A DNA stretch of 32,270 nucleotides from Chloroflexota bacterium (GTDB taxonomy: Bacteria > Chloroflexota > UBA6077 > SHYK01), in the NCBI GenBank assembly GCA_009377635.1, contig WHTR01000009.1:5645-37914 (forward strand), given 5' to 3'. Each line of letters starts with the position of its first letter. Positions within the stretch are counted from its first letter, which is position 1. Positions 8,622 to 15,856 of the stretch are shown one piece after another. The notes below the pieces were generated by a model. The model was given only the letters and a program-made list of their open reading frames with translations, had not been told where the DNA came from and searched no databases. The translations under genes were made by a program, and so were the position numbers.

Positions 8622-8886
8622 CGGACCCTCCCGAGGCTCCCACGTTTCGAAGCGCACGCTGAGGGCACGACGAAGCGAGCGCGCGGCTGCGGACTCCCCT
8701 CGTCATACGTGCTGGTTGTTTGTAGGTGGACCCTTGTAACCTATCGACCGAGCTGAATGCAAGCGGAGACGATGACCGGGGGACCGAGGCGTCGCATCGC
8801 GTGTCATGTGCCAGCGTGCGTCGACACCGTCGCTCACGCCCCGACCCGGTCAGCCCGAACGTCGTGCCCGGCCGTGCGCAGTACGT

Positions 8887-9597
8887 TCATGTGCCCGCTA
8901 GGCGCTTGCGGACCCAGATCTGGTGCGCGACGTGCATGCTCACCGGGATGGCGTCTCCGCCGTTTCGCAGCACGATCAGCGAGTTGTACGGCTCCAGCTC
9001 GGCAACATCGAACTCACGACCCGGCAGCAAGGCTGAGCGCTGGAAGTAGGCGAGCAGCTCCCGGTCGTTCTCCGCCTCCTCGGAGATGCGTTCGACGACG
9101 AGATGGTCCCCGGGCGAGACGGTCTCCAGGCGAATAGCGTCCGACCGCTGGCTCACGCCGCTACCGGGAATAGGGCTGCCGTGGGGACAGGTCGTCGGAT
9201 GCCCCAGCACCGCGAGGATGCGCTCCTCCACTCTGGGGGAGATCGCGTGCTCGAACCGGTGCGCCTCCTCGTGGACGTCGGCCCAGTCCAGACCGAGGAT
9301 GTCGATGAGCAGCCGCTCGGCGAGGCGATGCCGCCGGACCATCGTCTCCGCCTCGCCATGGCCCGTCTGGGTGAGCAGAACCTCCCGGTGCTCGTTGATG
9401 CTGATGAGGTCGCGCCGTACCATTCGCTGGAGCGTGGCCGTCACGGTCGGCGGCGCCACCTGCATGGTCTCCGCGAGGCGAGCCGCGATCACCGGGCGCC
9501 CTTCACCGGACAGCGTGTAGATATTCAACAGGTAGTCTTCGATGGTCTTCGATGGCTGTTCGCGCGACTTGCGCTTGTCCTCGTCGAGCAATGACAT
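8887..9597 (-). CDS. DtxR/MntR-family metal-dependent transcriptional regulator
   Basis: This regulator would repress metal uptake genes when bound to Fe(II) or Mn(II). It has an N-terminal winged helix (EDYLLNIYTLSG, then VAPPTVTATLQRM), a metal-binding dimerisation domain (RRHRLAERLL, HEEAHRFEHAIS, CPHGSPIPG) and a C-terminal FeoA/SH3-like domain. The position that is Cys in DtxR and Glu in MntR is His here (EEAHRFEH), so the metal preference cannot be read by simple analogy. I chose ATG 9597 because relatives begin close to EDYL. ATG 9624 would add nine residues including two Cys. Neither has a strong ribosome site. It follows the hydrolase gene on the same strand. Confidence 0.88.
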   Translation of the reverse strand: MSLLDEDKRKSREQPSKTIEDYLLNIYTLSGEGRPVIAARLAETMQVAPPTVTATLQRMVRRDLISINEHREVLLTQTGHGEAETMVRRHRLAERLLIDILGLDWADVHEEAHRFEHAISPRVEERILAVLGHPTTCPHGSPIPGSGVSQRSDAIRLETVSPGDHLVVERISEEAENDRELLAYFQRSALLPGREFDVAELEPYNSLIVLRNGGDAIPVSMHVAHQIWVRKRLAGT

Positions 9598-9665
9598 GCA
9601 CCACGTTGCGCAGGGCGCCCCCATGCCGATGCACCGACGGTCCCCTGCGCTCCCTCCGATCTCTC

Positions 9666-10580
9666 TCAGTATAGTTTCCCGGGTTCGCGGTTACCAGCCA
9701 GTCCGTTCACGTGTTTCCCGAAGAACTCCAGAACGCGCGCCTCGTAGCCAGACCGCGCCTCGGCATAGGTGTAGCCGTGCCCGGCGCCGTCCACCAGCCA
9801 GAACTCGGCCTTCTCGTTGTTCGCCAGTGCCTGACGCACCCGCTCGAAGTGCGCCTGGGGAATCGTGCTGTCTCGCTCTCCATGAACGAGGAGGACCGGC
9901 ACAGGAGATGCCTGCACGGCGCGCATCGGGGACACGTCGTTGAGCGAGGCGCCGAAGACGAGCCGCGCCAACGCGTCCGTGTACAGAGTCAGCAGCCGAT
10001 TCGCCCCGGGAAGAAATGCGTAGTAGTCCATGGTCATCGATCCAATGTCCGAGAAGGGCGAGTCGGCGACAACGGCATCGATGTCATCTGTTCGCGTGAG
10101 CGCGAGCAACCCGACCGATGCACCCAGGGAGAAGCCCCAGACGCCGATGGACGCGGCACCACGCCCGCGAAGGTAGTCCACCGCCGCCACCACGTCCTGC
10201 CACTCCCTAAGACCGAGCGTCGTGAACGAGCCTGCGCTCCCCCCGAAGTACCGGAAGTCCAGCAGAAACAGGTCGTAGTGCTCCCGGAGGAACGGGGTGA
10301 CAAAGAGGATGTTTCCCTTGTCAAAGGGATACCCGTGGAGGACAATGACCGCCCGTCTACCGTCTACGCCCCCGGCCCGGGGGATGTACCAGCCCTTGAG
10401 CTTCAGACCGTCAGCGGTTCGGAGCGAGACATTCTCGTATGACCAGCCCAGGTCTGCTGGGGTCTGCGACGACACGTACCGAGGTGGTCGAACGGAGTAA
10501 AAGAATCCGAGGCCGGCGAGCAGTCCGAGACCGATGAATACGGTGAGGATGACCAGCACGAGGCGCGGGATCTGTTCCAC
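9666..10580 (-). CDS. Membrane-anchored alpha/beta hydrolase
   Basis: This 304-residue serine hydrolase starts with one hydrophobic segment (VLVILTVFIGLGLLAGLGF, residues ~8-27), probably an N-terminal membrane anchor or uncleaved signal. The fold follows: oxyanion HGYPFDKG, nucleophile elbow WGFSLGASVG, acid in LVHGERDSTIP and catalytic His in DGAGHGYTY. It resembles the ABHD13/YqkD-like group, whose substrates are mostly unknown. GTG 10580 has GGAG seven bases upstream. Reading to 10640 adds a basic stretch with no homologous look. DtxR lies downstream on the same strand, but nothing links the functions. Confidence 0.85.
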   Translation of the reverse strand: MEQIPRLVLVILTVFIGLGLLAGLGFFYSVRPPRYVSSQTPADLGWSYENVSLRTADGLKLKGWYIPRAGGVDGRRAVIVLHGYPFDKGNILFVTPFLREHYDLFLLDFRYFGGSAGSFTTLGLREWQDVVAAVDYLRGRGAASIGVWGFSLGASVGLLALTRTDDIDAVVADSPFSDIGSMTMDYYAFLPGANRLLTLYTDALARLVFGASLNDVSPMRAVQASPVPVLLVHGERDSTIPQAHFERVRQALANNEKAEFWLVDGAGHGYTYAEARSGYEARVLEFFGKHVNGLAGNREPGKLY

Positions 10581-10635
10581 CGATCGTCTCCGCCAACTCG
10601 ATTGGGCCAACCTAGAACCCCGGCCGCAAAGCCCC

Positions 10636-10862
10636 GTCATCCTGAGGAGCGCAGCGACGAAGGATCTCTCGTGACCGCCAACTTACGCTTAAGGGGAGTT
10701 CCTTCGCTTCGCTCAGGATGACAGAAGGCGTTTTCGGCCGCACCTCTAGTACACCATCGCGTAAGTTCGTAACCCCCCACCCCGCGATGCGAGCTGGCGC
10801 AGCATCGCGCCTCCCCCGCAAGGGGGGAGGGAGTTTTGTCGCCTCCCCCTCGATGGGGGAGG
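10636..10862. repeat. Intergenic palindromic repeat cluster
   Basis: The gap between the hydrolase and mutM holds inverted repeats and no gene. Two imperfect arms (10636-10667 and 10698-10722) face each other, one starting GTCATCCTGAG and the other ending CTCAGGATGAC. Three hairpins follow: GCGATGC (10784-10790) with GCATCGC (10802-10808), CCTCCCCC (10810-10817) with GGGGGAGG (10823-10830), and CCTCCCCC (10842-10849) with GGGGGAGG (10855-10862). The shapes are typical of dispersed extragenic palindromes. Their spread in the genome cannot be judged from one window. Confidence 0.7.
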
Positions 10863-10956
10863 GCTAGGGAGGGGGTGAAGCTCTGGCCGGCAGGAGGGGT
10901 CACGAATTTGAGCGACACGGTACTAGCAGCAGCGGGAGGAGCATCGCTCGACAGCC

Positions 10957-11778
10957 TCAAAGCACCTGGCACTCGGGGCAGATGGAGCTGCCTCGACCGG
11001 CGGCGCGAATGATCTGGATCACGGTCCCGCAGCGGTGGCAGGGCTGCCCCGCTCGATGGAAGATGCGCAGGTGCGCCCCGTTCCCGCCCGGCAGTCCGTA
11101 CAGGTCCTTGTAGTCACTGAACGTCGTCCCACGCCGCTCGATCGCCTCGTTGAGCACGTCGACGATCGCCCCGCGCAGCGCAGCGATCTCCTCGGCGCGC
11201 AGCGTGTGCGCGCGACGCGCCGGGTGGATCGCGGCCGCCCAGAGCGACTCGTCGACGTAGATGTTGCCCAGTCCGGCAACGAGATGCTGATTGAGGAGCA
11301 GGGCCTTCGTCAGCGCGGTTCGTCGGCCGAACTGCGCGACGAGGTAGTCGAAGCTGAAGTCCGGCTCCAACGGCTCTGGACCGAGTCGCCGGTGCAGCAC
11401 GCGGACGTCGTCGCTTGCCAGCACGCGCACCTCCCCGAAGCCCCGCGCGTCGCACAGCCGGAGCTGTCGACCGTCGTCGAGCGTGAGCGCGAGGTGGACG
11501 TGGGGGTCGAGTGGCTGGCCGGGGTCGCGCAGTAAAAAGTTCCCGGTCATACCTCGATGGATGAGGAGCGTGTCGTCCCCATCGAGGTGGAGGAGCAGGT
11601 ACTTCCCGCGGCGGCTGATGGACCGGAACGTGCCCCCCTCGGCGCGTTGACGCAGCTCCTCGGCGGTCTGAAGTCCCATCATCCGCGTCTGGGCGACGTC
11701 CGCGCACACCACGCGGCGCCCCACGACCTCGCGTTCGAGGTCGCGCCGCATCGTCTCGACTTCCGGTAGCTCCGCCAT
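10957..11778 (-). CDS. mutM: Formamidopyrimidine-DNA glycosylase (Fpg/MutM) with Ala at residue 2
   Basis: Fpg removes oxidised purines such as 8-oxoguanine and cuts the abasic site. At 273 aa the length is normal. The conserved Glu3 (MAELPEVETM), the Lys of RRGKYLLLHL, IHRGMTGNFLL, AGLGNIYVDE, and a C-terminal zinc finger with CHRCG and CPECQ plus the Arg of AAGRGSS are all present. The oddity is residue 2: the codon is GCG (Ala), where the family has Pro, whose N-terminal amine is the nucleophile after Met removal. Start ATG 11778 is fixed by the LPEVE motif; a GTG at 11790 would bury it. Activity with Ala1 is conceivable, since NEIL3 uses Val, but is unproven here. Confidence 0.88.
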   Translation of the reverse strand: MAELPEVETMRRDLEREVVGRRVVCADVAQTRMMGLQTAEELRQRAEGGTFRSISRRGKYLLLHLDGDDTLLIHRGMTGNFLLRDPGQPLDPHVHLALTLDDGRQLRLCDARGFGEVRVLASDDVRVLHRRLGPEPLEPDFSFDYLVAQFGRRTALTKALLLNQHLVAGLGNIYVDESLWAAAIHPARRAHTLRAEEIAALRGAIVDVLNEAIERRGTTFSDYKDLYGLPGGNGAHLRIFHRAGQPCHRCGTVIQIIRAAGRGSSICPECQVL

Positions 11779-11807
11779 CCCCAAGGCCACGGATATGTGT
11801 CCGTCGA

Positions 11808-11816
11808 ATTATGTCA
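11808..11816 (-). promoter_or_regulatory. Extended -10 promoter for mutM
   Basis: On the minus strand TGACATAAT is an extended -10 element. Transcription would start near 11801 and leave about 22 nt before ATG 11778. The -35 zone would fall inside the palindrome at 11820-11835, which could therefore act as an operator. Confidence 0.4.
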
Positions 11817-11819
11817 CAG

Positions 11820-11835
11820 CCGTGGGTACCCACGG
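11820..11835. promoter_or_regulatory. 16-bp perfect palindrome between mutM and ubiD
   Basis: CCGTGGGTACCCACGG is a perfect 16-bp palindrome. It sits 15 bp upstream of the likely ubiD -35 and over the likely -35 region of mutM. The position suits a shared operator. The binding protein is unknown. Confidence 0.4.
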
Positions 11836-11850
11836 ACGGGAAGAGTCCGC

Positions 11851-11880
11851 TTGACCGCTGAGGCAGGAACAGGCGATAGT
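11851..11880 (+). promoter_or_regulatory. Promoter for ubiD
   Basis: TTGACC at 11851-11856 and GATAGT at 11875-11880 are separated by 18 bp and resemble sigma-70 -35 and -10 boxes. The transcript would start about 45 nt before ATG 11932. Confidence 0.5.
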
Positions 11881-11931
11881 TGTGGCCAGGCGATCGGGGA
11901 GCGGGAAGCTCTTCGCCACAAGGAGGGAGTT

Positions 11932-13392
11932 ATGGCAGCATTCACCGACCTGAGGCGGTTCGTCGACCGCGTCGATGACCTCGGGGAACTCCGAACCGCA
12001 CGTGGAGCCCACTGGGACCTCGAGATCGGAGGCGTCACCGAGCTGGCACAGCATCGCATCAACGGACCGGCCGTTCTGTTCGATGACATCCCCGACTATC
12101 CCTCCGGGTACCGGGTGTTCGTCAACAGCCTGGGCTCATCGAGCCGCACCGCTCTCGTGCTCGGGCTGCCGACCGGTCTCAGCTTCCGGGAGCTGCTCCC
12201 TCTCTGGCGCGAGCGCTCGAAGCAAGTCAGTCCGATCCCGATGCGCTATGTCGAGGACGGCCCGGTGTTGGAGAACGTCTTCGAGGGCGACGGCATTGAC
12301 CTGTACAAGTTCCCCACTCCCCGATGGCACGAGCTGGACGGTGGCCGCTACCTGGGGACCGGCAGCTTCGACGTCACCATCGATCCCGACGAGCACTGGA
12401 TCAACCTCGGGTGCTACCGGGTCATGATCGAGGGGCGAGACCGCCTGGGCTTCTATATCTCGCCCGGCAAGCAGGGCCGAATCATGCGCGACAAGTACCT
12501 CGCCCGTGGCCAGGCAGTGCCGGTGGCCATGTCCTTCGGGCACGACCCGAGTCTCTTTCTGTCGGCGTCCGTGGAGGTTCCCGAAGGGGTGTGCGAGTAC
12601 GATTATGCCGGCGGCATCCGGGGGGAGCCCGTCAACGTGATCCGGGGACGGGTGACCGGCCTTCCCATTCCAGCCGACGCCGAGATCGTCGTCGAGGGGT
12701 TCGCGTATCCCGGGGAAACGAACGAGGAGGGCCCCTTCGGGGAATGGACCGGCTACTACGCCTCCGACCACCGCGCGGAGCCGGTCCTGCAGGTGAAGGC
12801 CCTCTACCACCGCGACAACCCCATCATCCTGGGCTCGCCGCCCGGCAAGCCTCCGACGGAGCTGACGTCGTACCGCGGCCTCATGCGGTCCGCCCTGGTG
12901 TGGGAGCAGATGGAGAAGGCCGGCGTCCCAGACGTCAAGGGCGTCTGGTGCCACGAGGCGGGCGGCGCGCGGCTCCTGGTGGCGGTGGCCATCACGCAGC
13001 GATACTCGGGGCACGCCAGGCAGGCTGGGCACGTTGCCGCGATGTGCCACGCCGGCGCCTACCTCGGCCGGTACGTCGTCGTGGTGGACGACGATATCGA
13101 GGTCACCGACCTGAACGACGTGGTCTGGGCGATGTGCACGCGGGCGGAGCCCGAGGAAAGCTTCGACCTGATTCGGCGGGCCTGGAGCGGGCCCCTGGAC
13201 CCGCGAATCCCGCCCGAGCGCAAGGGCCTCAACTCCCGCTTCGTGATCGACGCGACGCGGCCGTGGGAGTGGCGCGAAAAGTTCCCGCCCGTCGCGGAGA
13301 TGAGCCCCGAGCTGCGCACGCAGATCACGGAGAAGTGGGCGGAGCAGATCCTCGGGCCCCAGCAGCCCGGACGGGTGCCGGTCGGCGTCTAG
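11932..13392 (+). CDS. UbiD-family prenylated-FMN-dependent decarboxylase
   Basis: UbiD enzymes decarboxylate (or carboxylate) aromatic and alpha,beta-unsaturated acids using prenylated FMN made by UbiX. No ubiX is in the window. At 486 aa the length is typical. The catalytic Arg lies in NLGCYRVMIEGRDRLGF, and the two catalytic Glu residues lie in NEEGPFGEWTGYY. The C-terminal part with TARLxE-like and DPRIPPERK blocks also fits. Start ATG 11932 has AGGAGGGAG just upstream. The frame is open to 11797, but no good site lies there. Substrate is unknown; ubiquinone synthesis is unlikely given the position alone. The MocA-like gene follows after 13 bp and may share its transcript. Confidence 0.88.
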   Translation: MAAFTDLRRFVDRVDDLGELRTARGAHWDLEIGGVTELAQHRINGPAVLFDDIPDYPSGYRVFVNSLGSSSRTALVLGLPTGLSFRELLPLWRERSKQVSPIPMRYVEDGPVLENVFEGDGIDLYKFPTPRWHELDGGRYLGTGSFDVTIDPDEHWINLGCYRVMIEGRDRLGFYISPGKQGRIMRDKYLARGQAVPVAMSFGHDPSLFLSASVEVPEGVCEYDYAGGIRGEPVNVIRGRVTGLPIPADAEIVVEGFAYPGETNEEGPFGEWTGYYASDHRAEPVLQVKALYHRDNPIILGSPPGKPPTELTSYRGLMRSALVWEQMEKAGVPDVKGVWCHEAGGARLLVAVAITQRYSGHARQAGHVAAMCHAGAYLGRYVVVVDDDIEVTDLNDVVWAMCTRAEPEESFDLIRRAWSGPLDPRIPPERKGLNSRFVIDATRPWEWREKFPPVAEMSPELRTQITEKWAEQILGPQQPGRVPVGV

Positions 13393-13405
13393 CGCTCCGG
13401 ATACA

Positions 13406-14026
13406 ATGATCACGGCGGTCATACTGGCGAGCGGGTTCTCGCGGCGCATGGGCCGCTCGAAGCTCACGCTGCGGCTCGGGGACCGCACCCTGCTGGAGCG
13501 CGCCATCGACGCCGCCACGCACAGCTCCAGTATTGCTCGCTGCCTCGTTGTGCTGCGCCCGGAGGACGCCGAGCTGATCGAGGCGATCCGCCGGCGAGAA
13601 TCCGCCAGCGAGACACCTGAGCTGCTCCTCAACACGAAGGCCGCCGACGGACAAAGCGCAGGGGTGCGCCTGGCGGCGGAGCGGCTCATCGCGCGGGCGG
13701 ATTGTGAGGCCGCGATCTTCTCCGTCGTCGACCAGCCGTTCCTTGGGCAGCCTGTTTTCGAGGCGCTCGTCGCGGCCTGGCGCCAAGGCATGGGCGAGAT
13801 CGTGGTGTCGACGTACGCAGGCCAGCGGGGGAACCCGGTCCTCTTCGCGCGCCGCTTCTTCCCCGAGCTGCTGGAGCTCAGCGGCGACGTAGGTGGCCGC
13901 GACGTGATTCGGCGGCACCCCGAGGCCGTCTGCGAGGTCCCGATGCCGCCCGACGCAGGCGCCGACATCGACACCAGGGAGGATTACCTGCGCGCCCAGG
14001 CACGGGTCCAGACACCGAGTGAGTAG
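13406..14026 (+). CDS. MocA/MobA-like nucleotidyltransferase (molybdenum cofactor cytidylyltransferase type)
   Basis: This 206-residue NTP-transferase (GT-A fold) carries the nucleotide-binding signature LASGFSRRMGRSKLTLRLG at its N-terminus, then VVDQPFL (the metal-binding Asp) and GQRGNPVLFARRFFPEL. MocA-type proteins attach CMP to Mo-molybdopterin for the xanthine dehydrogenase family, and MobA attaches GMP. The sequence leans to MocA by the GQRGxPVLF block. Related enzymes in F420 and other pathways share the fold, so the substrate is uncertain. No strong ribosome site precedes ATG 13406; coupling with ubiD is likely. Confidence 0.8.
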   Translation: MITAVILASGFSRRMGRSKLTLRLGDRTLLERAIDAATHSSSIARCLVVLRPEDAELIEAIRRRESASETPELLLNTKAADGQSAGVRLAAERLIARADCEAAIFSVVDQPFLGQPVFEALVAAWRQGMGEIVVSTYAGQRGNPVLFARRFFPELLELSGDVGGRDVIRRHPEAVCEVPMPPDAGADIDTREDYLRAQARVQTPSE

Positions 14027-14048
14027 CGCTAAGGCCGAAGGCCGCTAC
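14023..14048 (+). terminator. Hairpin overlapping the MocA-like stop codon
   Basis: GTAGCG at 14023-14028, which contains the TAG stop, pairs with CGCTAC at 14043-14048, with a GGCC-GAA-GGC tip between them. No T-tract follows, so an intrinsic terminator of the usual type is doubtful. Confidence 0.3.
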
Positions 14049-14108
14049 GCAGGGGAAAGCCTCCACGGCCCGTCGGCGAAATGCGGGCTCTCCCGTGCAG
14101 CATGGCGA

Positions 14109-14277
14109 CTAGTGGGTCAGTTCCAATGAGCGTGGCCTTTTCGTCCAGTAGGGGAGGGGCTTGTCCCCTCCCGCCCGGCGAACGCGCAGAGAGCCGAGCG
14201 GCGGGGCACAAGGCCCCGCCCTACCGGACGTATGGAACCCGAAGCAATGGCAATATCCATGAGAACTCACCCGCTAG
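14109..14277 (+). mobile_element. MITE-like inverted-repeat element, copy A
   Basis: This 169-bp unit begins CTAGTGGGTCAGTTC and ends with the near reverse complement (reading inward from the right end, CTAGCGGGTGAGTTC). It contains two nested GC hairpins, one starting GGGAGGGGCTTG, and an inner pair of arms around GTAGGG and CCCTAC. It encodes nothing credible. Copy B at 15615-15781 has the same order and structure with most bases identical. The right end lies 4 bp past the stop of the metallo-beta-lactamase-fold gene. Transposition by a transposase acting in trans is inferred from the shape; no transposase is in the window. Confidence 0.65.
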
Positions 14278-14281
14278 CATC

Positions 14282-15307
14282 CTACAGGAACGTCGGGATG
14301 CGCGGCGGAGCAGGCGCCTCGGACCGCTGGAAGAGGAACGCCTGCGGCCCAACCATCTGGATGAAGCTCAGCGTCATGTCCAGGGCGAGGAAGAGGCGGT
14401 GGCGCGGGAACTCCGAGACGATCGCCGCACGGAGCTGGGCACGTCTGTCATCGGTCAGCGGCGCCTCCCCACCGTCGCAGTGCTCCAAGACTAGGCGGCG
14501 GAGCGTGTTCAGGTAGCGCTCCTGGGCATCGATGAGGCCCACATCGCCGGGGTTGCCGTGGCCGGGGACGATCACTCGAGGCTGCAGCTCGCGCACCAGC
14601 GTCCGGAGCTGATCGAGCTGAACCAGCCAATCCTCAGTGCTGGTCCCGTCAGCCGTGACGGGATGCATCTGGCTGAGTAGCAAGTCGGACACGTGGAGCA
14701 CGCGCTGCTCGGGGAACCAGGCGACGGTGAGATCGACCGACTCCCCTCCGGCGGTCGCTCCATCCCCGAACTCCATTAGCTGAACGCACGTGCCACCCAG
14801 CTCGATCTCGCGGAACCTCGAGTACGTGGTCCGGGGGACGACGTAGGTCTGAGGGAGATGCCCACCCCAGAGGCCGTTGAATAACATCAGGTACCAGAAA
14901 CCGTGGCCGTCGATGAGGCGCGCCGTCAAGTAGCTGGACACCAGCTCGGCGCCCTCGCGGCGAAACACCTCGTTCCCGAACATATGATCCGGGTGATGGT
15001 GGCTGTTGGACACGAAGCGTATGGGCTGGTCGGTTCGAGCACGAATATCTCGGACGACCTCCTCGGCATACTTGGGCAGTAACTGTGTATCGAGGACGAT
15101 GACGCCCGCTCGGGTGATGGCGTACAACGATGTGACGTTCAGCCCATACTCCGGCGCCCGGTACACGTAGACATCGCCACCGACATGGATGCTCTGGCCG
15201 CTGTCCTCGAGACTTCCGTAGTCGGGAATCCAGGGCATCACGGGCTGAGTAAACAACGGCGCAGCGTAGAACTGTCCTCGCGGCTGGATCGGGGTCTCGA
15301 TTGCCAT
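14282..15307 (-). CDS. MBL-fold metallohydrolase
   Basis: This 341-residue protein has a metallo-beta-lactamase core. The metal site is clear: SNSHHHPDHMFGN near residue 100 (HxHxDH), HVSDLLLSQ (metal Asp) and PGHGNPGDVG. A Val-Ile-Val-Leu-Asp strand (AGVIVLDTQ) precedes the first motif. The C-terminal ~70 residues are helical and unlike lactamases. The likely role is hydrolysis of a thioester, lactone or other ester; I cannot name it. Start ATG 15307 has GGGAGG six bases upstream. It stands alone and is flanked at both sides by MITE-like copies in direct orientation (14109-14277 and 15615-15781). Confidence 0.85.
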   Translation of the reverse strand: MAIETPIQPRGQFYAAPLFTQPVMPWIPDYGSLEDSGQSIHVGGDVYVYRAPEYGLNVTSLYAITRAGVIVLDTQLLPKYAEEVVRDIRARTDQPIRFVSNSHHHPDHMFGNEVFRREGAELVSSYLTARLIDGHGFWYLMLFNGLWGGHLPQTYVVPRTTYSRFREIELGGTCVQLMEFGDGATAGGESVDLTVAWFPEQRVLHVSDLLLSQMHPVTADGTSTEDWLVQLDQLRTLVRELQPRVIVPGHGNPGDVGLIDAQERYLNTLRRLVLEHCDGGEAPLTDDRRAQLRAAIVSEFPRHRLFLALDMTLSFIQMVGPQAFLFQRSEAPAPPRIPTFL

Positions 15308-15428
15308 GATGGTCCTCCCTCGTATGTGATTCCGCCGGATCGGCTGGATGGCCTCCACCCGCGCACGCCCGCGAACCGACTGATGTCTGCGTTTGTTCGG
15401 CTGTGGAAAGCGGGGGTGCTCTGTGGCG

Positions 15429-15540
15429 CCTCCTGCCACCGTCAGGATCAGCATAGGGGTCGCACGTGGACCAGCACGTCGGAAGGAATACGTAGCCGAC
15501 TACGCAATTCGCGGACCCGGCTACGTACGTCGCGTAGGGC
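15429..15540 (+). repeat. Second dispersed repeat family, copy 1
   Basis: About 110 bp aligns without gaps to the reverse complement of 18300-18412, with roughly four fifths of the bases identical by eye. Both copies start CCTCCTGCCACC, include TCAGCATAGGGG, CCGACTACGCAA and end near CCCGGCTACGTAC. In this copy ACGTAGCCG and CGGCTACGT form a 9-bp inverted pair. The rest of 15308-15614 shows no gene. Function is unknown. Confidence 0.65.
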
Positions 15541-15614
15541 GCGGGTTGTTGGATGCGTCTGCAGGGCTGCGTCCGTCGCCCGCGGTCAGCGTGAACTCGC
15601 CAGGGGAGAACCTG

Positions 15615-15781
15615 CTAGTGAGTCAGTTACTGCGAGCAGCGCCTTTTCGTCCGGTAGGGGAGGGGCTTGTCCCCTCCCGCCCTGAGACCGCGCACAGAGC
15701 CGAGCGGCGGGGGAAAGCCCCCGCCCTACCGGAACGACGAGACCGACGCAATGGTGATGCTCATGACAAGTGACCCATTAG
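15615..15781 (+). mobile_element. MITE-like inverted-repeat element, copy B
   Basis: This 167-bp unit has the same architecture as 14109-14277. The left end reads CTAGTGAGTCAGTT and the right end, read inward, CTAATGGGTCACTT. The central block with GGTAGGGGAGGGGCTTG is nearly identical between the copies. It is in the same orientation as copy A, so the pair brackets the MBL-fold gene and copy 1 of the second repeat as direct repeats. Confidence 0.65.
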
Positions 15782-15856
15782 GGTAAGGATGGACGGAACA
15801 CGCGCGCGTTTCTCCGATCGGACCGGATCGCGACACACTGGTACGGAAAGCGCCCC

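Noticed and set aside
12136-13974. A 612-codon minus-strand frame across ubiD.
   Set aside because: It is the reverse complement of a well-supported UbiD and MocA-like gene pair, with an amino-acid composition typical of shadow frames.
14023-14048. An intrinsic terminator after the MocA-like gene.
   Set aside because: The hairpin is real, but no T-tract follows; recorded only as a low-confidence feature.
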